In this document: positions 13,501 to 28,500 of the stretch, piece after piece
How the letters are laid out: each line of letters starts with the position of its first letter
How positions within the stretch are numbered: the stretch's first letter is position 1
From: Closterium sp. NIES-65
Lineage: Eukaryota; Streptophyta; Zygnematophyceae; Desmidiales; Closteriaceae
Length of the DNA stretch: 64,000 bases
NCBI GenBank assembly: GCA_948144175.1
Contig: CANXME010000221.1
Coordinates: 59,013 to 123,012 of the forward strand
Direction of reading: 5' to 3'
The notes under the pieces: generated by a model
What the model was told of the DNA's origin: nothing
The model's database searches: none
What the model saw: the letters and a program-made list of their open reading frames with translations, nothing else
Made by a program: the position numbers and the translations under genes

Positions 13501-14798
13501 AACACACGGTCTGTTGAACACACGGTGGGTTTAACACACGGTGGGTTGAACACACGGTGGGTTGAACACACGGTGGGTTGAACACACGGTGGGTTGATCA
13601 CACGGTGGGTTGAAGACACGGTGGGTTGAACACACGGTGTGTTGAACATACGGTGGGTTGAACACACTGTGGGTTTAACACACGGTGGGTTGAACACACG
13701 GTGGGTTGAACACACGGTGGGTTGAACACACGGTGGGTTGATCACACGGTGGGTTGAAGACACGGTGGGTTGAACACACGGTGTGTTGAACATACGGTGG
13801 GTTGAACACGGTGTGGGTTTAACACACGGTGGGTTGAACACACGGCGGGTTTAACACACGGTGGGTTGAACACACGGTGTGTTGAACACAAGATGGGTTG
13901 AACACACGATGTGTTGAACACACGGTAGGTTTAACACACGGTGGGTTGAACACACGGTGGGTTGAACACACGGTGTGTTGAGCACACGGTTGGTTCAACA
14001 CACGGTGGGTTTAACACATGGTGGGTTGATCACACGGTGGGTTGAACACACGGTGGGTTGAACACACGGTGGGTTGAACATACGGTAGGTTTAACGCACG
14101 GTGGGTTTAACACACGGTGGGTTTAACACACGGTGGGTTTAACACATGGTGGGTTTAACACACGGTGGGTTTAACACACGGTGGGTTTAACACACGGTGG
14201 GTTTAATACACGGTGGATTTAACACACGGGGGGTTCAACACACGGTCGGTTTAACACACGGTGGGTTTAACACACGGTGGGTTGAACACACGGTGTGTTG
14301 AACACAAGATGGGTTGAACACACGGTGTGTTGAACACACGGTAGGTTTAACACACGGTGGGTTGAACACACGGTGGGTTGAACACACGGTGTGTTGAGCA
14401 CACGGTGGGTTGAACACACGGTGGGTTTAACACATGGTGGGTTGATCACACGGTGGGTTGAACACACGTTGGGTTGAACACACGGTGTGTTGAGCACACG
14501 GTGGGTTGAACACACGGTGGGTTTAACACATGGTGGGTTGATCACACGGTGGGTTGAACACACGGTGGGTTGAACACACGGTGGGTTGATTACACGGTAG
14601 GTTTGACGCACGGTGGGTTTAACACACGGTGGGTTTAACACACGGTGGGTTTAACAACCGGTGGGTTTAACACACGGTGGGTTGAACATACGGTAGGTTT
14701 AACGCACGGTGGGTTTAACACACGGTGGGTTTAACACACGGTGGGTTTAACACATGGTGGGTTTAACACACGGTGGGTTTAACACACGGTGGGTTTAA

Positions 14799-17700
14799 CA
14801 CACGGTGGGTTTAATACACGGTGGATTTAACACACGGGGGGTTCAACACACGGTCGGTTTAACACACGGTGGGTTTAACACATGGTGGGTTGAACACACG
14901 GTGTGTTGAACACAAGATGGGTTGAACACACGGTGTGTTGAACACACGGTAGGTTTAACACACGGTGGGTTGAACACACGGTGGGTTGAACACACGGTGG
15001 GTTGAACACACGGTGGGTTGAACACACGGTAGGTTTAACACACAGTGGGTTGAACACACGGTGTGTTGAACACATGGTGGGTTGAAAACACGGTGGGTTT
15101 AACTCACGGTAAGTTGAACACACGGTGGGTTGAACACACGGTGTGTTGAACACATGGTGGGTTGAAAACACGGTGGGTTTAACTCACGGTAAGTTGAACC
15201 CTAAACACACAGTGGGTTGAACACACTGTGGGTTGATCACACAGTGGGTTGAAGACACGGTGGGTTGAACACACGGTGTGTTGAACATACGGTGGGTTGA
15301 ACACACGGTGGGTTTAACACACGGTGGGTTGAACACACGGTGGGTTGAACACACGGTGGGTTGAACACACAGTGGGTTGATCACACGGTGGGTTGAAGAC
15401 ACGGTGGGTTGAACACACGGTGTGTTGAACATACGGTGGGTTGAACACACTGTGGGTTTAACACACGGTGGGTTGAACACACGGTGGGTTTAACACACGG
15501 TGGGTTTAACACACGGTGTGTTGAACACAAGATGGGTTGAACACACGGTGTGTTGAACACACGGTAGGTTTAACACACGGTGGGTTGAACACACGGTGGG
15601 GTGAACACACGGTGTGTTGAGCACACGGTGGGTTGAACACACGGTGGGTTTAACACATGGTGGGTTGATCACACGGTGGGTTGAACACACTGTGGGTTGA
15701 ACACACTGTGGGTTGAACACACGGTAGGTTTAACGCACGGTGGGTTTAACACATGGTGGGTTTAACACACGGCGGGTTTAACACACAGCGGGTTTAACAC
15801 ACGGTGGGTTTAACACACAGTGGGTTTAACACACGGTGGGTTTAACACACGGTCAGTTTAACACACGGTGGGTTTAACACACGGTGGGTTGAACACACGG
15901 TGTGTTGAACACAAGATGGGTTGAACATACGGTGTGTTGAACACACGGTAGGTTTAACACACGGTGGGTTGAACACACGGTGAGTTGAACACACAGTGGG
16001 TTGAACACACGGTGTGTTGAACACATGGTGGGTTGAACACACGGTGGGTTTAACTCACGGTAAGTTGAACACACGGTGGGTTGAACACACGGTAGGTTGA
16101 ACACACGGTGGGTTGAACACACGGTGGGTTGATCACACAGTGGGTTGAAGACACGGTGGGTTGAACACACGGTGTGTTGAACATACGGTGGGTTGAACAC
16201 ACGGTGGGTTTAACACACGGTGGGTTGAACACACGGTGGGTTGAACACACGGTGGGTTGAACACACGGTGGGTTGATCACACGGTGGGTTGAAGACACGG
16301 TGGGTTGAACATACGGTGTGTTGAACATACGGTGGGTTGAACACACTGTGGGTTTAACACACGGTGGGTTGAACACACGGTGGGTTGAACACACGGTGGG
16401 TTGTACACACGGTGGGTTGATCACACGGTGGGTTGAAGACACGGTGGGTTGAACACACAGTGTGTTGAACATACGGTGGGTTGAACACACTGTGGGTTTA
16501 ACACACGGTGGGTTGAACACACGGTGGGTTTAACACACGGTGGGTTGAACACACGGTGTGTTGAACACAAGATGGGTTGAACACACGATGTGTTTAACAC
16601 ACAATAGGTTTAACACACGGTGGGTTGAACACAGGGTGGGTTGAACACACGGTGTGTTGAGCACACGGTGGGTTGAACACACGGTGGGTTTAACACATGG
16701 TGGGTTGATCACACGGTGGGTGAACACACGGTGGGTTGAACACACGGTGGGTTGAACACACGGTAGGTTTAACGCACGGTGGGTTTAACACACGGTGGGT
16801 TTAACACACGGTGGGTTTAACACACGGTGGGTTTAACACACGGTGGGTTTAACACACGGTGGGTTTAACACACGGTCGGTTTAATACACGGTGGGTTTAA
16901 CACACGGGGGGTTCAACACACGGTCGGTTTAACACACGGTGGGTTTAACACACGGTGGGTTGAACAGACGGTGTGTTGAACACAAGATGGGTTGAACACA
17001 CGGTGTGTTGAACACACGGTAGGTTTAACACACGGTGGGTTGAACACACGGTAGGTTGAACACACGGTGGGTTGAACACACGGTGGGTTGAACACACGGT
17101 AGGTTTAACACACAGTGGGTTGAACACACGGTGTGTTGAACACATGGTGGGTTGAACACACGGTGGGTTTAACACACGGTGGGTTTAATACACGGTGGGT
17201 TTAACACACGGGGGGTTCAACAAACGGCCGGTTTAACACACGGTGGGTTTAACACATGGTGGGTTGAACACACGGTGTGTTGAACACAAGATGGGTTGAA
17301 CACACGGTGTGTTGAACACACGGTAGGTTTAACACACGGTGGGTTGAACACACGGTGGGTTGAACACACGGTGGGTTGAACACACGGTGGGTTGAACACA
17401 CGGTAGGTTTAACACACAGTGGGTTGAACACACGGTGTGTTGAACACATGGTGGGTTGAACACACGGTGGGTTTAACTCACGGTAAGTTGAACACACGGT
17501 GGGTTGAACACACGGTAGGTTGAACACACAGTGGGTTGAACACACTGTGGGTTGATCACACAGTGGGTTGAAGACACGGTGGGTTGAACACACGGTGTGT
17601 TGAACATACGGTGGGTTGAACACACGGTGGGTTTAACACACGGTGGGTTGAACACACGGTGGGTTGAACACACGGTGGGTTGAACACACAGTGGGTTGAT

Positions 17701-19491
17701 CACACGGTGGGTTGAAGACACGGTGGGTTGAACACACGGTGTGTTGAACATACGGTGGGTTGAACACACTGTGGGTTTAACACACGGTGGGTTGAACACA
17801 CGGTGGGTTTAACACACGGTGGGTTTAACACACGGTGTGTTGAACACAAGATGGGTTGAACACACGGTGTGTTGAACACACGGTAGGTTTAACACACGGT
17901 GGGTTGAACACACGGTGGGGTGAACACACGGTGTGTTGAGCACACAGTGGGTTGAACACACGGTGGGTTTAACACATGGTGGGTTGATCACACGGTGGGT
18001 TGAACACACTGTGGGTTGAACACACTGTGGGTTGAACACACGGTAGGTTTAACGCACGGTGGGTTTAACACATGGTGGGTTTAACACACGGCGGGTTTAA
18101 CACACAGCGGGTTTAACACACGGTGGGTTTAACACACAGTGGGTTTAACACACGGTGGGTTTAACACACGGTCGGTTTAACACACGGTGGGTTTAACACA
18201 CGGTGGGTTGAACACACGGTGTGTTGAACACAAGATGGGTTGAACATACGGTGTGTTGAACACACGGTAGGTTTAACACACGGTGGGTTGAACACACGGT
18301 GAGTTGAACACACAGTGGGTTGAACACACGGTGTGTTGAACACATGGTGGGTTGAACACACGGTGGGTTTAACTCACGGTAAGTTGAACACACGGTGGGT
18401 TGAACACACGGTAGGTTGAACACACGGTGGGTTGAACAAACAGTGGGTTGATCACACAGTGGGTTGAAGACACGGTGGGTTGAACACACGGTGTGTTGAA
18501 CATACGGTGGGTTGAACACACGGTGGGTTTAACACACGGTGGGTTGAACACACGGTGGGTTGAACACACGGTGGGTTGAACACACGGTGGGTTGATCACA
18601 CGGTGGGTTGAAGACACGGTGGGTTGAACATACGGTGTGTTGAACATACGGTGGGTTGAACACACTGTGGGTTTAACACACGGTGGGTTGAACACACGGT
18701 GGGTTGAACACACGGTGGGTTGTACACACGGTGGGTTGATCACACGGTGGGTTGAAGACACGGTGGGTTGAACACACAGTGTGTTGAACATACGGTGGGT
18801 TGAACACACTGTGGGTTTAACACACGGTGGGTTGAACACACGGTGGGTTTAACACACGGTGGGTTGAACACATGGTGTGTTGAACACAAGATGGGTTGAA
18901 CACACGATGTGTTGAACACACGGTAGGTTTAACACACGGTGGGTTGAACACAGGGTGGGTTGAACACACGGTGTGTTGAGCACACGGTGGGTTGAACACA
19001 CGGTGGGTTTAACACATGGTGGGTTGATCACACGGTGGGTGAACACACGGTGGGTTGAACACACGGTGGGTTGAACACACGGTAGGTTTAACGCACGGTG
19101 GGTTTAACACACGGTGGGTTTAACACACGGTGGGTTTAACACACGGTGGGTTTAACACACGGTGGGTTTAACACACGGTGGGTTTAACACACGGTCGGTT
19201 TAATACACGGTGGGTTTAACACACGGGGGGTTCAACACACGGTCGGTTTAACACACGGTGGGTTTAACACACGGTGGGTTGAACAGACGGTGTGTTGAAC
19301 ACAAGATGGGTTGAACACACGGTGTGTTGAACACACGGTAGGTTTAACACACGGTGGGTTGAACACACGGTAGGTTGAACACACGGTGGGTTGAACACAC
19401 GGTGGGTTGAACACACGGTAGGTTTAACACACAGTGGGTTGAACACACGGTGTGTTGAACACATGGTGGGTTGAACACACGGTGGGTTTAA
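14799..19491. repeat. tandem duplication of about 2.3 kb in the 16-bp array
   Basis: The segment at about 14799-17172 is followed directly by a near-copy at about 17173-19491. Corresponding landmarks are 2319 bp apart over most of the length (for example 15490 and 17809, 16530 and 18849, 16913 and 19232) and 2374 bp apart before 15190. The 55-bp change comes from a rearrangement in the first copy near 15060-15210, where an 80-bp piece is doubled and some monomers are missing. The edges are by eye. Confidence 0.75.
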
Positions 19492-22400
19492 CTCACGGTA
19501 AGTTGAACACACGGTGGGTTGAACACACGGTAGGTTTAACACACGGTGGGTTGAACACACGGTGGGTTGATCACACGGTGGGTTGAAGACACGGTGGGTT
19601 GAACAGACGGTGTGTTGAACATACGGTGGGTTGAACACACGGTGGGTTTAACACACGGTGGCTAGAACACACGGTGGGTTGAACACACGGTGGGTTGAAC
19701 ACACGGTGGGTTGAACACATGGTGGGTTGAACACACGGTGGGTTGAACACACGGTGGGTTTAACACATGGTGGGTTGAACACACGGTGGGTTGAACACAC
19801 GGTGCGTTTAACACACGGAGGGTTGAACACATGGTGGGTTTAACACACGGTGGGTTGAACACACGGTGTGTTGAACACTCGGTGGGTTGAACACACGGTA
19901 GGTTTAACACACGGTGTGTTGAACACACCGTGGGTTTAACACACGGTGGGTTTTACACACGGTGAGTTTAACACGCGGTGGGTTTAAAACACGGTGGGTT
20001 TCACACACGGTGGGTTTAAGACACGGTGGGTTGAACGTACAGTGGGTTTAACACACGGTGGGTTTAACTCACGGTAAGTTGAACACACGGTGGGTTGAAC
20101 ACACGGTAGGTTTAACACACGGTGGGTTGAACACACGGTGGGTTGAACACACGGTGGGTTGAACACATGGTGGGTTGAACACACGGTAGGTTTAACACAC
20201 GGTGGGTTGAACACACGGTGGGTTGAACACACGGTGTGTTGAACACACGGTGGGTTGAATACACGGTGGGTTTAATACAGGGTGGGTTGATCACACGGTG
20301 GGTTGAATACACGGTGGGTTGAACACACGGTGGGTTGAACACACGGTAGGTTTAACGCACGGTGGGTTTAATGCACGGTGGGTTTAACACACGGTGGGTT
20401 TAACATACGGTGGGTTTAACACACGGTGGGTTTAACACACGGTGGGTTTAACACATGGTGGGCTTAACACACGGTGGGTTTAACACACGGTGGGTTTAAC
20501 ACACGGTGGGTTTAACACACAGTCGGTTTAACACACGCTGGGTTGAACACACAGTGGGTTGAACACACGGTAGGTTTAATACACGGTAGGTTGAACACAC
20601 GGTGGGTTGAACATACGGTGGGTTGAACACACGGTAGGTTTAACACACGGTGGGTTGAACACACGGTGGGTTGAACAGACGGTGGGTTGAACACACGGTG
20701 GGTTGAACAAACGGTGGGTTGAACACACGGTGTGTTGAACACACGGTGGGTTGAACACACGGTGTGTTGAACACACGGTGGGTTGAACACACGCTGGGTT
20801 GAACACACGGTGGGTTGAACACACGGTGGGTTGAACACACGGTGGGTTGAACACACGGTGGGTTGCACACACGGTGGGTTGAACACACAGTGGGTTGAAC
20901 ATACAGTGGGTTGAACACACGGTAGGTTGAACACACGGTGGGTTGAACACACGGTGGGTTGAACACACGGTAGGTTTAACACACAGTGGGTTGAACACAC
21001 GGTGTGTTGAACACATGGTGGGTTGAACACACGGTGGGTTTAACTCACGGTAAGTTGAACACACGGTGGGTTGAACACACGGTAGGTTTAACACACGGTG
21101 GGTTGAACACACGGTGGGTTGATCACACGGTGGGTTGAAGACACGGTGGGTTGAACAGACGGTGTGTTGAACATACGGTGGGTTGAACACACGGTGGGTT
21201 TAACACACGGTGGCTAGAACACACGGTGGGTTGAACACACGGTGGGTTGAACACACGGTGGGTTGAACACATGGTGGGTTGAACACACGGTGGGTTGAAC
21301 ACACGGTGGGTTTAACACATGGTGGGTTGAACACACGGTGGGTTGAACACACGGTGCGTTTAACACACGGAGGGTTGAACACATGGTGGGTTTAACACAC
21401 GGTGGGTTGAACACACGGTGTGTTGAACACTCGGTGGGTTGAACACACGGTAGGTTTAACACACGGTGTGTTGAACACACCGTGGGTTTAACACACGGTG
21501 GGTTTTACACACGGTGAGTTTAACACGCGGTGGGTTTAAAACACGGTGGGTTTCACACACGGTGGGTTTAACACACAGTGGGTTGAACGTACAGTGGGTT
21601 TAACACACGGTGGATTTAACTCACGGTAAGTTGAACACACGGTGGGTTGAACACACGGTAGGTTTAACACACGGTGGGTTGAACACACGGTGGGTTGAAC
21701 ACACGGTGGGTTGAACACATGGTGGGTTGAACACACGGTAGGTTTAACACACGGTGGGTTGAACACACGGTGGGTTGAACACACGGTGTGTTGAACACAC
21801 GGTGGGTTGAATACACGGTGGGTTTAATACAGGGTGGGTTGATCACACGGTGGGTTGAATACACGGTGGGTTGAACACACGGTGGGTTGAACACACGGTA
21901 GGTTTAACGCACGGTGGGTTTAATGCACGGTGGGTTTAACACACGGTGGGTTTAACATACGGTGGGTTTAACACACGGTGGGTTTAACACACGGTGGGTT
22001 TAACACATGGTGGGCTTAACACACGGTGGGTTTAACACACGGTGGGTTTAACACACGGTGGGTTTAACACACAGTCGGTTTAACACACGCTGGGTTGAAC
22101 ACACAGTGGGTTGAACACACGGTAGGTTTAACACACGGTAGGTTGAACACACGGTGGGTTGAACATACGGTGGGTTGAACACACGGTAGGTTTAACACAC
22201 GGTGGGTTGAACACACGGTGGGTTGAACAGACGGTGGGTTGAACACACGGTGGGTTGAACAAACGGTGGGTTGAACACACGGTGTGTTGAACACACGGTG
22301 GGTTGAACACACGGTGTGTTGAACACACGGTGGGTTGAACACACGGTGGGTTGAACACACGGTGGGTTGAACACACGGTGGGTTGAACACACGGTGGGTT

Positions 22401-22520
22401 GAACACATGGTGGGTTGCACACACGGTGGGTTGAACACACAGTGGGTTGAACATACAGTGGGTTGAACACACGGTAGGTTGAACACACGGTGGGTTGAAC
22501 ACACGGTGGGTTGAACATAC
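19417..22520. repeat. tandem duplication with 1552-bp unit in the 16-bp array
   Basis: The segment at 19417-20968 is repeated at 20969-22520 with an offset of 1552 bp, exactly 97 monomers. Shared rare variants include GGTGGCTAGAAC (19658 and 21210), GGTGCGTTTAAC, CACGGAGGGTTG and GAACGTACAGTGG. Both copies start at GGTAGGTTTAACACACAG and the match stops near 22520. The duplication sits partly inside the larger 5.2-kb duplication, so the 1.55-kb event probably came first. Confidence 0.8.
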
Positions 22521-25500
22521 GGTAGATTTAACACACGGTGGGTTTAACACATGATGGGCTGAACACACGGTGGGTTGAACACACGGTGGGTTGAACACAC
22601 GGTGTGTTGAATACACGGTGGGTTGAACACACGGTGGGTTGAACACACGGTGGGTTTAAATCACGGTAAGTTGAACACACGGTGGGTTGAACACACGGTA
22701 GGTCTAACACACGGTGGGTTGAACACACGGTAGGTTTAACACACGGTGGGTTGAACACACGGTGGGTTGAACACACAGTGGGTTGAACACATGGTGGGTT
22801 GAACACACGGTAGGTTTAACACACGGTGGGTTGAACACACGGTGGGTTGAACACACGGTGTGTTGAACACACGGTAGGTTGAATACACGGTGGGTTTAAT
22901 ACAGGGTGGGTTGATCACACGGTGGGTTGAATACACGGTGGGTTGAACACACGGTGGGTTGAACACACGGTAGGTTTAACGCACGGTGGGTTTAACACAC
23001 GGTAGGTTTAATGCACGGTGAGTTTAACACACGGTGGGTTTAACATACGGTGGGTTTAACACACGGTGGGTTTAACACACGGTGGGTTTAACACATGGTG
23101 GGCTTAACACACGGTGGGTTTAACACACGGTGGGTTTAACACACGGTGGGTTTAACACATGGTGGGTTTAACACACGGTGGGTTTAACACACGGTTGGTT
23201 TAACACACGGTGGATTGAACACACAGTGGGTTGAACACACGGTAGGTTTAACACACGGTAGGTTGAACACACGGTGGGTTGAACATACGGTGGGTTGAAC
23301 ACACGGTGGGTTGAACAGACGGTGGGTTGAACACACGGTGGATTGAACAAACGATGGGTTGAACACACGGTGGGTTGAACACACGGTGGGTTGAACACAC
23401 GGTGTGTTGAACACACGGTGGGTTGAACACACGGTGGGTTGAACACACAGTGGGTTGAACACACAGTGGGTTGAACACACGGTGGGTTGAACACACGGTG
23501 GGTTGAACACACGGTGGGTTGAACACACGGTGGGTTGAACATACAGTGGGTTGAACACACGGTAGGTTGAACACACGGTGGGTTGAACACACGGTGGGTT
23601 GAACATACGGTAGGTTGAACACACGGTGGGTTGAACACATGATGGGCTGAACACACGGTGGGTTGAACACACGGTGGGTTGAACACACGGTGTGTTGAAC
23701 ACACGGTGGGTTGAACACACGGTGGGTTGAACACACGGTGGGTTTAACTCACGGTAAGTTGAACACACGGTGGGTTGAACACACGGTGGGTTGAACATAC
23801 GGTGGGTTGAACACACGGTAGGTTTAACACACGGTGGGTTGAACACACGGTGGGTTGAACAGACGGTGGGTTGAACACACGGTGGGTTGAACACACGATG
23901 GGTTGAACACACGGTGGGTTGAACACACGGTGGGTTGAACACACGGTGTGTTGAACACACGGTGGGTTGAACACACGGTGGGTTGAACACACGGTGGGTT
24001 GAACACACGGTGGGTTGAACACACGGTGGGTTGAACACACGGTGGGTTGAACACACGGTGGGTTGAACACACGGTGGGTTGAACACACGGTGGGTTGAAC
24101 ACACAGTGGGTTGAACATACAGTGGGTTGAACACACGGTAGGTTGAACACACGGTGGGTTGAACACACGGTGGGTTGAACATACGGTAGGTTTAACACAC
24201 GGTGGGTTTAACACATGATGGGCTGAACACACGGTGGGTTGAACACACGGTGGGTTGAACACACGGTGTGTTGAACACACGGTGGGTTGAACACACGGTG
24301 GGTTGAACACACGGTGGGCTTAACACACGGTGGGTTTAACACACGGTGGGTTGAACACTTGGTAGGTTTAACACACGGTGGGTTGAACACACGGTAGGTT
24401 TAACAGACGGTGGATTGAACACACGGTGAGTTGAACACACGGTGGGTTTAACACACGGTGGGTTGAACACACGGTGGGTTTAACACACGGTGGGTTTAAC
24501 ACACGGTGGGTTTAACACACGGTGGGTTTAACACACGGTGGGTTTAACATACGGTGGGTTTAACACACGGTGGGTTGAACACACGGTGGGTTGAACACAC
24601 GGTGGGTTTAACACACGGTGGGTTTAACACACAGTAGGTTGAACACACGGTAGGTTTAACACACGGTGGGTTGAACACACGGTAGGTTTAACACACGGTG
24701 GATTGAACACACGGTGGGTTGAACACACGGTGGGTTTAACACACGGTGGGTTGAACACACGGTGGGTTTAACACACGGTGGGTTTAACACACGGTGGGTT
24801 TCACTCACAGTGGGTTTAACACACGGTGGGTTTAACACAGGGTGGGTTTAACTCACGGTGGGTTTAAAAGACGGTGGGTTGAACACACGGTGGGTTTAAC
24901 ACACGGTGGGTTTAACACACGGTGGGTTGAACACACGGTGGGTTGAACACACGGTAGGTTTAACACACGGTGGGTTGAACACACGGTAGGTTTAACACAC
25001 GGTGTGTTGAACACTCGGTGGGTTGAACACACGGTAGGTTTAACACACGGTGGGTTAAACATACGGTGGGTTGAACACACGGTGGGTTTAACACACGGTG
25101 GGTTTAACACACGGTGGGTTTAACACACGGTGGGTTTAACAGACGGTGGGTTGAACACATGGTGGGTTTAACACACGGTGGGTTTAACACACGGTGGGTT
25201 TAACACACGGTGGGTTTAACACACGGTGTGTTTAACACACGGTGGGTTTAACAGACGGTGGGTTGAACACACGGTGGGTTTAACTCACGGTAAGTTGAAC
25301 ACACGGTGGGTTGAACACACGGTAGGTTTAACACACGGTGGGTTGAACACACGGTGGGTTGAACACACGGTGGGTTGAACACATGGTGGGTTGAACACAC
25401 GGTAGGTTTAACACACGGTGGGTTGAACACACGGTGGGTTGAACACACGGTGTGTTGAACACACGGTGGGTTGAATACACGGTGGGTTTAATACAGGGTG

Positions 25501-28500
25501 GGTTGATCACACGGTGGGTTGAATACACGGTGGGTTGAACACACGGTGGGTTGAACACACGGTAGGTTTAACGCACGGTGGGTTTAATGCACGGTGGGTT
25601 TAACACACGGTGGGTTTAACATACGGTGGGTTTAACACACGGTGGGTTTAACACACGGTGGGTTTAACACATGGTGGGCTTAACACACGGTGGGTTTAAC
25701 ACACGGTGGGTTTAACACACGGTGGGTTTAACACACAGTCGGTTTAACACACGCTGGGTTGAACACACAGTGGGTTGAACACACGGTAGGTTTAATACAC
25801 GGTAGGTTGAACACACGGTGGGTTGAACATACGGTGGGTTGAACACACGGTAGGTTTAACACACGGTGGGTTGAACACACGGTGGGTTGAACAGACGGTG
25901 GGTTGAACACACGGTGGGTTGAACAAACGGTGGGTTGAACACACGGTGTGTTGAACACACGGTGGGTTGAACACACGGTGTGTTGAACACACGGTGGGTT
26001 GAACACACGGTGGGTTGAACACACGGTGGGTTGAACACACGGTGGGTTGAACACACGGTGGGTTGAACACACGGTGGGTTGCACACACGGTGGGTTGAAC
26101 ACACAGTGGGTTGAACATACAGTGGGTTGAACACACGGTAGGTTGAACACACGGTGGGTTGAACACACGGTGGGTTGAACACACGGTAGGTTTAACACAC
26201 AGTGGGTTGAACACACGGTGTGTTGAACACATGGTGGGTTGAACACACGGTGGGTTTAACTCACGGTAAGTTGAACACACGGTGGGTTGAACACACGGTA
26301 GGTTTAACACACGGTGGGTTGAACACACGGTGGGTTGATCACACGGTGGGTTGAAGACACGGTGGGTTGAACAGACGGTGTGTTGAACATACGGTGGGTT
26401 GAACACACGGTGGGTTTAACACACGGTGGCTAGAACACACGGTGGGTTGAACACACGGTGGGTTGAACACACGGTGGGTTGAACACATGGTGGGTTGAAC
26501 ACACGGTGGGTTGAACACACGGTGGGTTTAACACATGGTGGGTTGAACACACGGTGGGTTGAACACACGGTGCGTTTAACACACGGAGGGTTGAACACAT
26601 GGTGGGTTTAACACACGGTGGGTTGAACACACGGTGTGTTGAACACTCGGTGGGTTGAACACACGGTAGGTTTAACACACGGTGTGTTGAACACACCGTG
26701 GGTTTAACACACGGTGGGTTTTACACACGGTGAGTTTAACACGCGGTGGGTTTAAAACACGGTGGGTTTCACACACGGTGGGTTTAACACACGGTGGGTT
26801 GAACGTACAGTGGGTTTAACACACGGTGGGTTTAACTCACGGTAAGTTGAACACACGGTGGGTTGAACACACGGTAGGTTTAACACACGGTGGGTTGAAC
26901 ACACGGTGGGTTGAACACACGGTGGGTTGAACACATGGTGGGTTGAACACACGGTAGGTTTAACACACGGTGGGTTGAACACACGGTGGGTTGAACACAC
27001 GGTGTGTTGAACACACGGTGGGTTGAATACACGGTGGGTTTAATACAGGGTGGGTTGATCACACGGTGGGTTGAATACACGGTGGGTTGAACACACGGTG
27101 GGTTGAACACACGGTAGGTTTAACGCACGGTGGGTTTAATGCACGGTGGGTTTAACACACGGTGGGTTTAACATACGGTGGGTTTAACACACGGTGGGTT
27201 TAACACACGGTGGGTTTAACACATGGTGGGCTTAACACACGGTGGGTTTAACACACGGTGGGTTTAACACACGGTGGGTTTAACACACAGTCGGTTTAAC
27301 ACACGCTGGGTTGAACACACAGTGGGTTGAACACACGGTAGGTTTAACACACGGTAGGTTGAACACACGGTGGGTTGAACATACGGTGGGTTGAACACAC
27401 GGTAGGTTTAACACACGGTGGGTTGAACACACGGTGGGTTGAACAGACGGTGGGTTGAACACACGGTGGGTTGAACAAACGGTGGGTTGAACACACGGTG
27501 TGTTGAACACACGGTGGGTTGAACACACGGTGTGTTGAACACACGGTGGGTTGAACACACGGTGGGTTGAACACACGGTGGGTTGAACACACGGTGGGTT
27601 GAACACACGGTGGGTTGAACACACGGTGGGTTGCACACACGGTGGGTTGAACACACAGTGGGTTGAACATACAGTGGGTTGAACACACGGTAGGTTGAAC
27701 ACACGGTGGGTTGAACACACGGTGGGTTGAACATACGGTAGATTTAACACACGGTGGGTTTAACACATGATGGGCTGAACACACGGTGGGTTGAACACAC
27801 GGTGGGTTGAACACACGGTGTGTTGAATACACGGTGGGTTGAACACACGGTGGGTTGAACACACGGTGGGTTTAAATCACGGTAAGTTGAACACACGGTG
27901 GGTTGAACACACGGTAGGTCTAACACACGGTGGGTTGAACACACGGTAGGTTTAACACACGGTGGGTTGAACACACGGTGGGTTGAACACACAGTGGGTT
28001 GAACACATGGTGGGTTGAACACACGGTAGGTTTAACACACGGTGGGTTGAACACACGGTGGGTTGAACACACGGTGTGTTGAACACACGGTAGGTTGAAT
28101 ACACGGTGGGTTTAATACAGGGTGGGTTGATCACACGGTGGGTTGAATACACGGTGGGTTGAACACACGGTGGGTTGAACACACGGTAGGTTTAACGCAC
28201 GGTGGGTTTAACACACGGTAGGTTTAATGCACGGTGAGTTTAACACACGGTGGGTTTAACATACGGTGGGTTTAACACACGGTGGGTTTAACACACGGTG
28301 GGTTTAACACATGGTGGGCTTAACACACGGTGGGTTTAACACACGGTGGGTTTAATACACGGTGGGTTTAACACATGGTGGGTTTAACACACGGTGGGTT
28401 TAACACACGGTTGGTTTAACACACGGTGGATTGAACACACAGTAGGTTGAACACACGGTAGGTTTAACACACGGTAGGTTGAACACACGGTGGGTTGAAC

